Shown one piece after another: positions 42,170-50,385 of a stretch of DNA of 64,000 bases. Made by a program: the position numbers and the translations under genes. Numbering within the stretch: the stretch's first letter is position 1; each line of letters begins with the position of its first letter. Source of the stretch: Caldilineaceae bacterium (GTDB lineage Bacteria > Chloroflexota > Anaerolineae > Caldilineales > Caldilineaceae); contig JAHBVH010000036.1 in the NCBI GenBank assembly GCA_019637645.1, positions 1-64,000 of the forward strand, in the 5' to 3' direction. The notes below the pieces were generated by a model that ran no database searches, was not told the origin of the DNA, and saw only the letters and a program-made list of their open reading frames with translations.

Positions 42170-42219
42170 AAAGAACTCCCCAATAAATCGGCGCTGTCAC
42201 TCGACTGAATTATGAACAC

Positions 42220-42252
42220 AAAAAACCGGCCTATCCGTCTGGATGGCCGGTT
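42220..42252 (-). terminator. Attenuator terminator of the lysine operon
   Basis: On the minus strand the arms AACCGGCC and GGCCGGTT, extended by ATCC/GGAT with one bulged A, are followed by a T-run. It lies about 50 bases before the lysS start. The arm from 42238 to 42228 can instead pair with the upstream segment at 42288-42278. Confidence 0.88.
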
Positions 42253-42293
42253 GCGAACAGTTCAAAGCAGAGCAAGCACGGATGGCCAGACAC

Positions 42294-42362
42294 TCAGGTC
42301 AGGTTATCAGGCTTGCTTTTCTTATTGGTGGCCAGAAAGCCAGCACAAAGGGTGTTGTTCAC
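42294..42362 (-). CDS. lysL: Lysine leader peptide of the attenuator
   Basis: A GTG-started frame of 22 codons contains the run ATNKKSKPDN, with Lys codons AAG AAA and AAG at 42323-42318 and 42314-42312. AGGG lies about seven bases before the GTG. It ends at a TGA six bases before the competing stem segment (42288-42278). A ribosome held at the Lys codons would cover 42317-42311, which otherwise pairs with 42277-42271. A ribosome at the stop would cover the competing segment. This is the layout of trp-type attenuators; a leader-peptide attenuator for lysine genes has been described in Thermus. Confidence 0.8.
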   Translation of the reverse strand: MNNTLCAGFLATNKKSKPDNLT

Positions 42363-42487
42363 GTTTACGCCCTATGACTATACGCTGAATACACGCTGAC
42401 TACACGCTATGAATCTGCCTATGAACTGCGTCTTATCGTTCTTTGCGGATAAGCATAGATTTTAGGTAATCAACCTACCGGATGGGA

Positions 42488-42516
42488 ATGATATCAACTT
42501 GCGCATTTGCTGTCAA
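42488..42516 (-). promoter_or_regulatory. Sigma-70-type promoter of the lysine operon
   Basis: On the minus strand, TTGACA (42516-42511) and TATCAT (42493-42488) are separated by 17 bases. The start of transcription would fall near 42480, giving a leader of about 120 bases before the leader peptide. Confidence 0.8.
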
Positions 42517-42540
42517 ATGCCTGTGTAGGCAAATCACAAT

Positions 42541-42610
42541 TGCGCGGTGAGGTATGCGCGGTGAAGTATGCGCGGTGAAGTATGCGCGGTGAAGTATGCG
42601 CGGTGAAGTG
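42541..42610. repeat. Five tandem 14-bp repeats upstream of the lysine promoter
   Basis: The unit TGCGCGGTGAAGTA is repeated five times, with a single-base change in the first and last units. The array starts 25 bases upstream of the -35 box and ends near the kinase stop codon (42638). Confidence 0.95.
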
Positions 42611-42637
42611 ACAGAAGAGTGTGGAGCAATAGATTAC

Positions 42638-44122
42638 TTAGGCGACCGGAAGAATAAAGCTAAATTCACTGCCACTGCCAAGCTTACTCTCGACACAGAC
42701 TTCGCCGCCTAACTTTTCAATGATTCGCCGTACAATGGATAACCCAAGCCCATGACCTTCGATACTAGGCGATTTTAGGCGTGAAAAGGGCTGAAAGAGC
42801 GCTTGTTGCTCTTCCACCGTAATACCATCGCCATTATCGCGTACCCAAAAGCGCGCCGTGCCGTTCGTCATGATGGTTGCGCCGATCTCCAGCCGAGGGG
42901 GCCGCCCCCCATATTTTAGACCGTTGGTAATATAGTTTGTCCACACTTCCTCGATCCACGGCGCATACCCAATCACTTGCGGCCAGCTTTCGGCATCCAT
43001 AATCGTTACGCGTGCATTATATTGGGTGATAAGCCCTTTCAGGCGCAGCTCCACATCGCGCACCAGGCGCGTCATGTTCAGCGGCAAGAGGAGGAGATCT
43101 TCGCGGGCGCGCACCTCAGAGAGCAAGAGTAGATCGTCAATAATTTCGGTCATTTTGCGCCCATAGCTCACAATGGTGCTGATATAGCTGATACAATCCC
43201 CACTCATATTACTTTTATTGAGATCAAGCAAATCGGCGGCGAGAATAATATGAGTCAGGGGCGCTTTTAGATTATGGGCAACCGTATGGGCAAAGGCGTC
43301 CAAATCTTCATTATGGACTTCTAATTCGCGGGCATATTGTTCCATGGCCAAGGCAGCCCGTTTCTGTTCGGAAATATCGCGCAGCAAGAGCAAATGCGCA
43401 TTCTGCCGCCGCCAAAAGATGGGCGAGACGCGCATTTCGACTACATGGGAAAGGCCATCATGACTTTCCAGTGCTAACTCAGTTGTAGCATCGATGGGAA
43501 TAGGATAACCAAAGGGTTGATTGATACATTCTTTCTCAGTGCGCGAGAATAAACGGGCAAAGGCGGCATTGACAAATTGAATCATGCCAATGTCATTGAC
43601 AATAGCAATGCCATCCCCCATCTGCGCGATCAGATCACGCAGGCTCTCTTCATTGGTCTGTAATTCGCTCGCGTATTTCGATTCCAGCGTACTCACGAGA
43701 TCAACGCGTTTCACCGCATGACGCATGGCGCGCGCAAGGAGGCTCACGGTGATCTCGTCTTTAACAAGATAATCTTGTGCGCCGAGTTGGATCGCGGAGA
43801 GCGCGAGATCATCATCATCGGTCACCGTGAGGACCAAGACTGGAAGCCCAGGCACCAACGTTTTGAGCCGAATCAACCCTTCCATTTCTCTGGCATCAGG
43901 CAGCGAGAGATCCAAGAGGGCTAAGTCATAGTGTTCCGCTTGCAACTGCGCTTCAGCGTCGCTCAGGCTACGCACATGAATCATCTGAAGCTGCGGTAAT
44001 TTGGTTGCTTTGGATTGGACACGCTCTAGCCGTAAATGTAACAAGTCAGCATAGTCGCTATCATCCTCAACCAACAGAACCTTAAGCACTGAATTTCTCA
44101 TGGATCGGTGTTCCTGCTGCAT
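42638..44122 (-). CDS. REC-PAS-histidine kinase
   Basis: The 494-residue protein has an N-terminal receiver domain (VLLVEDDSDYADLL; phosphoacceptor Asp in LALLDLSLPDA; Lys in DYLVKDE), a PAS domain (about 155-255; IVNDIGMIQFVNAAFARL), a HisKA domain with FAHTVAHNLKAPL and a HATPase domain (NGLKYGG, VRDNGDGI, GHGLGLSI). The receiver-first layout with a soluble protein suggests it takes phosphate or a signal from another kinase; no membrane helices are visible. The start may be the codon for MRNS, seven residues in. It lies just upstream of the lysine promoter on the same strand; no functional link is evident. Confidence 0.88.
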   Translation of the reverse strand: MQQEHRSMRNSVLKVLLVEDDSDYADLLHLRLERVQSKATKLPQLQMIHVRSLSDAEAQLQAEHYDLALLDLSLPDAREMEGLIRLKTLVPGLPVLVLTVTDDDDLALSAIQLGAQDYLVKDEITVSLLARAMRHAVKRVDLVSTLESKYASELQTNEESLRDLIAQMGDGIAIVNDIGMIQFVNAAFARLFSRTEKECINQPFGYPIPIDATTELALESHDGLSHVVEMRVSPIFWRRQNAHLLLLRDISEQKRAALAMEQYARELEVHNEDLDAFAHTVAHNLKAPLTHIILAADLLDLNKSNMSGDCISYISTIVSYGRKMTEIIDDLLLLSEVRAREDLLLLPLNMTRLVRDVELRLKGLITQYNARVTIMDAESWPQVIGYAPWIEEVWTNYITNGLKYGGRPPRLEIGATIMTNGTARFWVRDNGDGITVEEQQALFQPFSRLKSPSIEGHGLGLSIVRRIIEKLGGEVCVESKLGSGSEFSFILPVA

Positions 44123-44589
44123 CGTGCAACGGCTGTACCTCAGTTCAATTACACACTCATGAAGTATAGGAATTACGCAGTTAGTTGGTACGACCAGAGA
44201 CCTGACAGGTTTTCCAAACCTGTCAAGTCTGGTTCAAGTGCGTAACTTCTAAAGTAAACGGAGTCCCTAGGGAAATTTGTAGATCGATAAAGCTTCCTAG
44301 GAAGGTGGCCCGCTACCAGCAGATTGGAGCTTACACAAAAAAGTTGGTCTATCACCACAGCGTGGACAAGGTTTGCAACCTGTCTCTCTAGCTATGCGTA
44401 AAGCTTCAACCCTATCTTTGCAATTATAACATATAAACTTAACGTTCTACCAACATAGATCAATCGTATAACAAATGATCCATATTGTCTGGACAGAAGG
44501 CATAGATTAGCTTAACGGGTTGCTTACAACACAGCAGACCTTTATGCAGCTGCGGCGCAATCGAGTTCCCCAAAGGAGCGCAGCGCGGC
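44123..44589. other. Intergenic region upstream of the REC-PAS kinase
   Basis: These 467 bases hold a full MITE-like element (44167-44251), a fragment of the same core at 44366-44398, and an AT-rich stretch. I see no gene here. Confidence 0.6.
44167..44251. repeat. MITE-like element, full copy (85 bp)
   Basis: Left end TAGGAATTACGCAGTTAG and right end, reverse-complemented, TAGAAGTTACGCACTTGA. Inner arms are AGACCTGACAGGT and ACCTGTCAAGTCT. It has the same length as copies 1 and 2. Confidence 0.85.
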
Positions 44590-46158
44590 TCATGATTTTG
44601 GCTGATCTGCGTCGCCGTCGCCGCCTAGTGCATCCATCTCTTCTGTTTCATCTTCAGCAATTGAGGAGGGTATATAGCTCTCCGGCGCGGGCTTGATCAC
44701 TTCGATGACTTGCTGAGCCGATGGGGCTAAAGGAGGCTGTAGGCGCGAGGGAAGCTCGGTTCCTTCGGTGCGGACAAGAAGCGGATAATCAAGCTTGGTC
44801 AAGGGCCAGCGACGGGTGATGGTATTGGTAATGGCTAGTTCATCCAGTTGCAAGACAGGCTCTTGTACAGGCAACAATGGCGTTGTAGCCTCATCGCTAG
44901 CCGCGGTCGTGGCCGGTTCGGCAGCACCGGTGCTATTGCTGATGGTCTGAAGACGACTATATAAGCTTGCAATCATCGTACTGAGTTGTTTGAATGGTAG
45001 CGCCTTATGGGCAGGTAGATCCGACATCTCCCAAACTCCCTTTAATGCAGCAAAGTTCCAATTTGCAGATAAGACTCCCTCACTCCGCGGATTCCCCATT
45101 TCAACCAGCACGCCATTGGCGCGTAAAGTCAAAGCAGGAGGGGCAAGAATCGCTGATCTGCCAACAAAAAGATCATTCTCGTGTCGATGAAAGGTAGTAC
45201 GCCCTACTAGAAAGTTGGCCGCGGCGAATAAGTGGTTCTCTTGGACCGACGCCCACAAACCAGCCCGCAATTTGTGATAGAAATTTAGGTCGCGGCAAGC
45301 ACCTTGGGCAACTACCATGTCCGCGCCTTTATAGGCCAACAGCCGCCCCACTTCGGGCAACAGCACATCACTCCCGAGCATGAGCCCTAACGTTCCCACT
45401 GGGGTAGGAATCACCTGCCAATCAACGCCCGGTTGAGCAAACGGTCGATCCTGCTCATGCAACATGACTTTGGCCTGATAGCCTAATAACGCGCCGCTGC
45501 TACCAAAGACGCCAGCAATATTTCGGATGACGCCATCGGTCGGGTCGGGCAAATAGGCGCTAGGGGCCACCAAGACGACCTGAAACTCGCGCGCCAGCCC
45601 ACCAAAGAGATCACAATAGTGCTGCCAACCATCGACCACCCCCAGCCAGCGGGCGATCTCATCAAAGAGATCAAGCTGCAAAAACTGCGTGCCCCATTTA
45701 GCCATCCGCCCCACCGTCCGCTGTGACCAAGATGCACGCCGCCGGGTACTCAGATCCGCGGACTTTAACATAGCAAGGCGATAGCTGCGCAATAGAGGCG
45801 GCGCTAACATAATGCCCGCCAATTCAGGAAACACAACGAGTTGGGCCTGTTTATGCTGGGCAATCCGCAGAAAACGCTGAAGATCGGTGCGATATTCAGC
45901 AAGAGTGGCATAAATCCGCAGCCGCTGCTGAATACAAGCAACGACGACATCGTCATAGGCAGGTCTTAGCCTTTGCCTTTCTGGTTCCAACGGGGTCTCG
46001 CTTAGCGCTACGCCATGCCTAACCCCTTGTTTTTCTGCCCGATGGTTATCTACCCCATTTGGCTCGCCTATGCTCATCTCGTCTATGGTCATCTTGTTGT
46101 GATCCCTTTCTATGGCCTCCTTTGTGTGGTCATCATCGACTACGTTTAGGGTCATCAT
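44590..46158 (-). CDS. Nitrilase-fold protein without catalytic cysteine
   Basis: The 522-residue protein has a carbon-nitrogen hydrolase domain at about residues 70-380. The catalytic Glu (112, in VVFPELAG) and Lys (230, in GYQAKVMLHEQ) are present. The position normally occupied by Cys in the G-x-x-I-C-x-D-x-x-x-P-E motif is Gly262 in LGLMLGSDVLLPEVGRLL, so hydrolysis by the usual mechanism should be impossible. The N-terminal 65 residues and the C-terminal 120 are low-complexity and acidic. The first codons lie within a triplicated 15-base repeat, so the true start is uncertain; later ATGs at residues 23 and 28 are possible. Confidence 0.75.
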   Translation of the reverse strand: MMTLNVVDDDHTKEAIERDHNKMTIDEMSIGEPNGVDNHRAEKQGVRHGVALSETPLEPERQRLRPAYDDVVVACIQQRLRIYATLAEYRTDLQRFLRIAQHKQAQLVVFPELAGIMLAPPLLRSYRLAMLKSADLSTRRRASWSQRTVGRMAKWGTQFLQLDLFDEIARWLGVVDGWQHYCDLFGGLAREFQVVLVAPSAYLPDPTDGVIRNIAGVFGSSGALLGYQAKVMLHEQDRPFAQPGVDWQVIPTPVGTLGLMLGSDVLLPEVGRLLAYKGADMVVAQGACRDLNFYHKLRAGLWASVQENHLFAAANFLVGRTTFHRHENDLFVGRSAILAPPALTLRANGVLVEMGNPRSEGVLSANWNFAALKGVWEMSDLPAHKALPFKQLSTMIASLYSRLQTISNSTGAAEPATTAASDEATTPLLPVQEPVLQLDELAITNTITRRWPLTKLDYPLLVRTEGTELPSRLQPPLAPSAQQVIEVIKPAPESYIPSSIAEDETEEMDALGGDGDADQPKS

Positions 46159-46187
46159 CGACTATTTTTTGCGGTCATCATCGACTA
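46129..46187. repeat. Three GGTCATCATCGACTA repeats
   Basis: The 15-base unit occurs at 46129, 46150 and 46173. The first two copies lie in or across the start region of the nitrilase-fold gene. Confidence 0.85.
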
Positions 46188-46356
46188 CATGAGCCTTTTA
46201 CAGTTGTACAGCATCGCTTGTATAAATCTATCATACAAGCGATCTTCACCAGTTGCAATTTGACGAGTTGTGCGTATTTTGTTATACTTGAAACAAGTTA
46301 GCAATATGGCTCAACAATAGTCCACAAGCCCTTGCTTAGTCATTATGAAAGTATTT

Positions 46357-46362
46357 TATAAT
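46357..46362 (+). promoter_or_regulatory. -10 box of the tRNA-Glu promoter
   Basis: A TATAAT lies 30 bases upstream of the tRNA. A TTGCTT 19 bases before it could be the -35 box. No other promoter is seen. Confidence 0.55.
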
Positions 46363-46391
46363 GACTTACGATGTCAGCATAGTACCGTTAT

Positions 46392-46464
<73 letters not shown>

Positions 46465-46492
46465 CAACAAACACAGTAAAGTGTGTAGTAGT

Positions 46493-46535
46493 AAAAATAA
46501 ATAACTCCGCATTTAGTGCGGAGTTATTTATTTTT
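46493..46535 (+). terminator. Intrinsic terminator after tRNA-Glu
   Basis: The arms AAAAATAAATAACTCCGC and GCGGAGTTATTTATTTTT form an 18-bp perfect stem with a 7-base loop and a T-rich downstream arm. It should end the tRNA transcript, and it could work in both directions. Confidence 0.92.
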
Positions 46536-46603
46536 ACCCTGTTTTGCAGGCAAGCTTTAGCTATCGTGCACCGACGTGGTATCGTGGCTGATTCCAACCC
46601 ATC

Positions 46604-47452
46604 ATGAATCCAAACGAACGTGTATATCGCACACCGGCGGTCGTCCTCAGCCGCCGCGACTATGGTGAAGCCGATCGGATCCTCACAGTCTTTACACCGA
46701 GTCTAGGCAAACAAGAATTTCTAGCCAAAGGGATCCGAAAAACAACCAGCCGAAAAGCTGGGCATCTTGAGTTATTTACACACAGCACCCTCTTAGTCGC
46801 CAAAGCCCGCACATGGGATATTATTACCGAAGCCGCCAGTGTAGAAAGCTTTCGCCATTTACGCACAGACCTAGACGCCATTGGTTATGCCAGCACACTC
46901 TGTGAATTGGTCGATTGCTTTACCGAAAGCGATGACGATAATCAAGCGTTATGGGATCTCTTTTTGTTGGCGCTACGTCTGCTCGACGATTATGGAGAAA
47001 CGCCCCAAGCATTCGATCCACAACTATTGCTCCATTGGTTTCAGCTACAATTGCTCAGCCTGACCGGTTTTCAGCCCCAGTTTTTCTTTTGCTTGGGTTG
47101 CCAGGAAGCAATTACACCGGTTACCAATTATCTCAGCTTGGAAGACGGGGGGGTCTTTTGCCCGCGCTGCGCCGCCGAGCAGGATGCAGCCGAACCGATC
47201 GAGGCCGATGTGCTCAAGGTTCTGCGCCATTTACAACGCAGTGCGTGGGCAGAAATTTATCCGCTCCGGATCCGTCCGCCCCTCCAACAGACCATCGACA
47301 CAATCCTAACTCGGTATCTGTTGACGATCGTTGAACGACAGCTCAAAGCGGTGACTTTTCTGCGCAAGCTGCGCGCCACCGCGCCGGTGCCCGTTCCACC
47401 AATCTCAACTAGCCCACCAATCTCAACTAGCCCACCAATCTCAACTAGCTAA
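46604..47452 (+). CDS. recO: RecO, DNA repair protein
   Basis: This 282-residue protein helps load RecA at gaps. The N-terminal OB domain begins VYRTPAVVLSRRDYGEADRILTVFT; the C-terminal helical part holds a zinc finger (CLGCQ and CPRC). The tail is unusual: three perfect copies of PPISTS encoded by an 18-base direct repeat at 47396-47449. It lies just after the tRNA-Glu terminator and 31 bases before the MazG-like gene. Confidence 0.94.
   Translation: MNPNERVYRTPAVVLSRRDYGEADRILTVFTPSLGKQEFLAKGIRKTTSRKAGHLELFTHSTLLVAKARTWDIITEAASVESFRHLRTDLDAIGYASTLCELVDCFTESDDDNQALWDLFLLALRLLDDYGETPQAFDPQLLLHWFQLQLLSLTGFQPQFFFCLGCQEAITPVTNYLSLEDGGVFCPRCAAEQDAAEPIEADVLKVLRHLQRSAWAEIYPLRIRPPLQQTIDTILTRYLLTIVERQLKAVTFLRKLRATAPVPVPPISTSPPISTSPPISTS
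47396..47449 (+). repeat. 18-bp repeat encoding the RecO tail
   Basis: CCACCAATCTCAACTAGC is repeated three times without change, in frame, immediately before the recO stop codon. Confidence 0.97.
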
Positions 47453-47483
47453 GAGCAGCATCACCAAGAAAGCCGACCAAACC

Positions 47484-47885
47484 ATGCATATTCGAGAATA
47501 CCAAGCATGGCTAGAAGCGTGGGACCAAGCGCGCGAATGGGACAAGATCTTGCCGAGCCACACGCTTATGCATGCCCTAGAAGAATTGGGCGAAGTCAGC
47601 AAACTTGTCCAGATGATTGAGGGCTACCGTGATCCCGGCCAGCGTACACCCGAACAAATACGCGACGAATTAGCCCTTGAACTCAGCGATCTCCAAGTCA
47701 TGCTCTTCAAAATTGCCTATCTCTGTGACATTGACATGGAAGAGGCCATGCGGCGCGGCCAACAGAAAGCCGACGCGCGTTTTCCCGATCCAACGCTCGG
47801 CCCGCAAGGGCGCCGCGAATACTGGCAACGCTTTCGCCAATATGTGGTAGAGCATCAGCTAGAGCTACCATCAACGCCAAAGTAA
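47484..47885 (+). CDS. MazG-like nucleotide pyrophosphohydrolase
   Basis: The 133-residue protein has the all-alpha NTP-PPase layout. The EExxE-type first motif is in HALEELGEVSKLVQMIEG and the E-x3-D second motif in ELALELSDLQVML. It is likely to remove pyrophosphate from non-canonical nucleoside triphosphates. It lies 31 bases after recO and is probably co-transcribed. Confidence 0.88.
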   Translation: MHIREYQAWLEAWDQAREWDKILPSHTLMHALEELGEVSKLVQMIEGYRDPGQRTPEQIRDELALELSDLQVMLFKIAYLCDIDMEEAMRRGQQKADARFPDPTLGPQGRREYWQRFRQYVVEHQLELPSTPK

Positions 47886-48218
47886 ACAAACACCTATCGT
47901 TCTGTTCTTCACCGCGAATCTAGTTCCTCTCAGCAAAAACTTACAACGATGCAAGGCAACACCAAACTGGTGCTTTGTCTGTCGCGATCCGCGCGCATTC
48001 CCGCCGAGAGCCAATCGTCCCCAATCCAAGAGTTTTTCTCTGGTAAACACCGTGCCAAGCTTCTAATTTCGCTTATCACCAAAACAGAACAAACGTGCTT
48101 TTCCCCTATTGACATCGCACACATGTTCGTGTATACTTGGGATAATTGGGAAACAAACGTTCTGATTTGGGATATTTGGATTAATTTGGAATATCCCGCG
48201 TTTAGATAGGGTAAAACC
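47886..48218. other. lexA upstream region
   Basis: This 333-base gap contains the lexA promoter and three near matches to the GAAC-N4-GTTC SOS box. No gene is seen in it. Confidence 0.7.
48087..48162 (+). promoter_or_regulatory. lexA promoter with three SOS-box-like operators
   Basis: TTGACA (48109-48114) and TATACT (48132-48137) are 17 bases apart. Near matches (7 of 8) to GAAC-N4-GTTC are GAAC-AAAC-GTGC at 48087-48098, GCAC-ACAT-GTTC at 48117-48128 within the spacer, and AAAC-AAAC-GTTC at 48151-48162 just downstream of the start site. This is a layout for autorepression. Confidence 0.7.
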
Positions 48219-48923
48219 ATGACAACACTCTCGGCACGGCAGAAAAACATTCTTGAATTTATTGTCGCCTTTATTCAAGAAAAAGAGTATCCTCCCACCA
48301 TCCGCGAGATCGGGGAGAAGGTCGGCATCTCGAGCACTTCGGTGGTCAATTACAATCTCGCCAAATTAGAAAATGAGGCGTTGATCTCGCGCGAACGCGA
48401 TGTCAGCCGCGGGCTCAGTGTCAACTGGCCCAAACTCCTTGAATTAGGCTTTACGCAAGAGACAAAGCAGGAGCTAGCACCACCGGCCCCGCCGGCCAAC
48501 CACTTCCCCTTGCATACCATGCTACGGATTCCCGTCTTGGGCCGCATTGCAGCCGGGGAACCGATCCAAGTAGAAGCGCTCGACCCAACCCACGCGGAAG
48601 AATTTGTGGAGTTGGCGCAAGGCATGCTAGGCGCACCGGATCGCTTATTTGCGCTCAAAGTGCGGGGCGATTCTATGATCGATGCCAGCGTATTAGATGG
48701 CGATATTGTGATTCTGCGTCATCAAGAAACGGCGAAAGATGGCGACATGGTGGCCGCGTGGGTGGAAGGGGATGAAGAAACAACCCTGAAATATCTTTAT
48801 CGTGAGGGGCGTCAAATTCGGCTACAACCAGCCAACCCAACCTACAAACCCATTGTACGGCCCGCGGAAAAAGTGCGGATTAATGGCTGTGTTGTCTCAG
48901 TAATTCGCATGCTCAAGCACTAG
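48219..48923 (+). CDS. lexA: LexA, SOS repressor
   Basis: The 234-residue protein has an N-terminal winged helix (RQKNILEFIVAFIQEKEYPPTIREIG and ISSTSVVNYNL) and an S24 autoprotease domain. The cleavage site is Ala112-Gly113 in GRIAAGEPI; catalytic Ser152 (RGDSMIDA) and Lys191 (TTLKYLYRE) are present. The linker is long (about residues 72-102, Pro-rich). The HTH is the Gram-positive type, which fits the GAAC-N4-GTTC-like operators upstream. Confidence 0.97.
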   Translation: MTTLSARQKNILEFIVAFIQEKEYPPTIREIGEKVGISSTSVVNYNLAKLENEALISRERDVSRGLSVNWPKLLELGFTQETKQELAPPAPPANHFPLHTMLRIPVLGRIAAGEPIQVEALDPTHAEEFVELAQGMLGAPDRLFALKVRGDSMIDASVLDGDIVILRHQETAKDGDMVAAWVEGDEETTLKYLYREGRQIRLQPANPTYKPIVRPAEKVRINGCVVSVIRMLKH

Positions 48924-49010
48924 GAGTGCGCAAGAGAGCGCAAAGTTTGAGGAGCGCGCTAGAAAATAGCTACCACGGTAGCCCATAGCCAGCTGTGACG
49001 AGATGGATAG

Positions 49011-49041
49011 CAAGAGAGGAGTGCGATGCACTCCTCTCTTG
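49011..49041. terminator. Bidirectional terminator between lexA and acpP
   Basis: Arms CAAGAGAGGAGTGC and GCACTCCTCTCTTG pair perfectly (14 bp) around a 3-base loop in the gap between convergent genes. There is no long T-run. Confidence 0.7.
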
Positions 49042-49055
49042 TTGCATAGCACAAA

Positions 49056-49283
49056 CTAGCTCTCTAAGAATTTAACGGCATCACCAACGGTGACGATCTT
49101 CTGGGCCTGTTCGTCGCTAATTTCTCCACCAAATTCCTCTTCAAATTGCATAATGAGTTCGACCAAGTCCAAGCTGTCAGCCTCGAGGTCATCGCGGAAA
49201 TTCGCCGCTAACGTTACTTCTTCGGGCTCTACGCCAAGTTGATCGACAATGATGTCGCGGACGCGCTCAAAAGTAGTGGCCAT
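49056..49283 (-). CDS. acpP: Acyl carrier protein
   Basis: The 75-residue acidic protein carries growing fatty acyl chains on 4'-phosphopantetheine attached to Ser in the [18 protein letters not shown] motif. The length and charge are typical. AGGAG precedes the ATG. No other fatty acid synthesis gene is adjacent. Confidence 0.96.
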   Translation of the reverse strand: MATTFERVRDIIVDQLGVEPEEVTLAANFRDDLEADSLDLVELIMQFEEEFGGEISDEQAQKIVTVGDAVKFLES

Positions 49284-49653
49284 TACGATACTTCTCCTCT
49301 AGTAGTTTCAAAAGTAATGAAAAGTCAAGCAAAACATCAAACTGTAACAATCGTTACCCGTGTTGATCAATTTGGGCAGTTACATGTTGGCGACCCCAAC
49401 AGTTGTCGCCATTCGATGGCATTCGGCAATTTTAGTCAGTGTCCCCTAACCTGTCAAACAATCAAAGGGCAAAGTAGCTTCAATTTATTGTTTATCCTAT
49501 GATATAGATGGGGAGTGGCCAGCAGAAAGCCATCTTTTACCGTTTGGGGCCATTGCAACCCGGCCATAATCGCCTTCCCCCTCCTCATTTTCTAGGGCTG
49601 TGATCCATACTGCAAACTCAAAACACTAGAGAGAGAGATTAGTTGCGCCCCAT

Positions 49654-49700
49654 TTGGGTCAATTGCATCTTTGGGCAATTGCATCTTTGGACAATTGCAT
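49654..49700. repeat. Three TTGGGCAATTGCATC direct repeats
   Basis: Units start at 49654, 49671 and 49687, each about 15-16 bases with small changes. Confidence 0.8.
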
Positions 49701-49843
49701 AGCCTAATTACCTACCGGTAGCGGTGTACAATGGGATACCCCTATCCGATTTTGCACACCAGACAGGGTTCTGATCAGGCCAACCAACGGCATAACGCTA
49801 CTTTGTGTAACTCGAATGTAACTACACCCCGTATGATGGACCA

Positions 49844-49957
<114 letters not shown>

Positions 49958-50037
49958 ATAGGCATTTTTGCATGAGATTTGTTGTAGTCTTTCCGACTTC
50001 TATTTTAGCCATTGCCGTAGTTTGGGTATTATAAACC

Positions 50038-50235
50038 ATGTTCACCACTACAGCATTTGCCCGATATCTAATACCATTGCTCACATGGCAAAATGCACTA
50101 TCCGCCCGATGCCATCTCAGTACCGCTGTGATATCCTTGTGCTTGGGTAGAATGGTGCATCTACCCGTTTCCTTTTGGGTTTCCTTTCTCCTTGCAGGAC
50201 CGCTGGCCTTCGGGTTAGCGGTTCTGCGCTTTTAT
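50038..50235 (+). ncRNA. Candidate small RNA 2, similar to RNA 1
   Basis: It ends in a 13-bp terminator with a TTCG tetraloop (arms AGGACCGCTGGCC and GGTTAGCGGTTCT, 50196-50225, then GCGCTTTTATA). Before the stem is TTCCTTTTGGGTTTCC followed by TTTCTCCTTG, resembling the pyrimidine stretch of candidate 1. A TATTAT at 50026-50031 may be its -10 box. An open frame of 83 codons overlaps but has no family signal. Confidence 0.35.
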
Positions 50236-50324
50236 ACACCTTTGGCACTCCTTTGTTATTTTATCGCCAGCCTCTTCTGCTATACTTAGGCCATATCAAG
50301 GTAAAGTCGAATTTGCGCAAAACT

Positions 50325-50378
50325 AGCGCCAACCAATGACCAGGTTTGCAAAACCTGTCAGCGCTAGCCAGAAAGTAG
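50325..50378. repeat. Core palindrome variant of the MITE family
   Basis: CTAGCGC and GCGCTAG form the outer arms; an inner TGACCAGGTTTTGC-type palindrome lies between. It sits just upstream of the acyltransferase start. Confidence 0.55.
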
Positions 50379-50385
50379 TGCTGAA

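Larger units (their letters stand above)
42170..42637. other. Lysine operon promoter and leader region
   Basis: The 468 bases between the upstream kinase gene and homocitrate synthase contain, in transcription order on the minus strand, a 14-bp tandem repeat, a strong promoter, a leader peptide with three Lys codons, competing stems and an intrinsic terminator. Confidence 0.85.

Noticed and set aside
42541..42610. Tandem repeat as a CRISPR array
   Set aside because: The 14-base units follow each other without spacers, and there are no cas genes.
42170..42637. Lysine riboswitch upstream of homocitrate synthase
   Set aside because: I looked for the L-box core and found none; the Lys-codon leader with competing stems explains the terminator better.
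47930..48250. Minus-strand frame opposite the lexA promoter
   Set aside because: It covers the promoter and operators of lexA and has no family signal.
50038..50289. 83-codon hydrophobic open frame
   Set aside because: It has no ribosome binding site and is interrupted in function by a strong terminator inside it; a small RNA is more likely.
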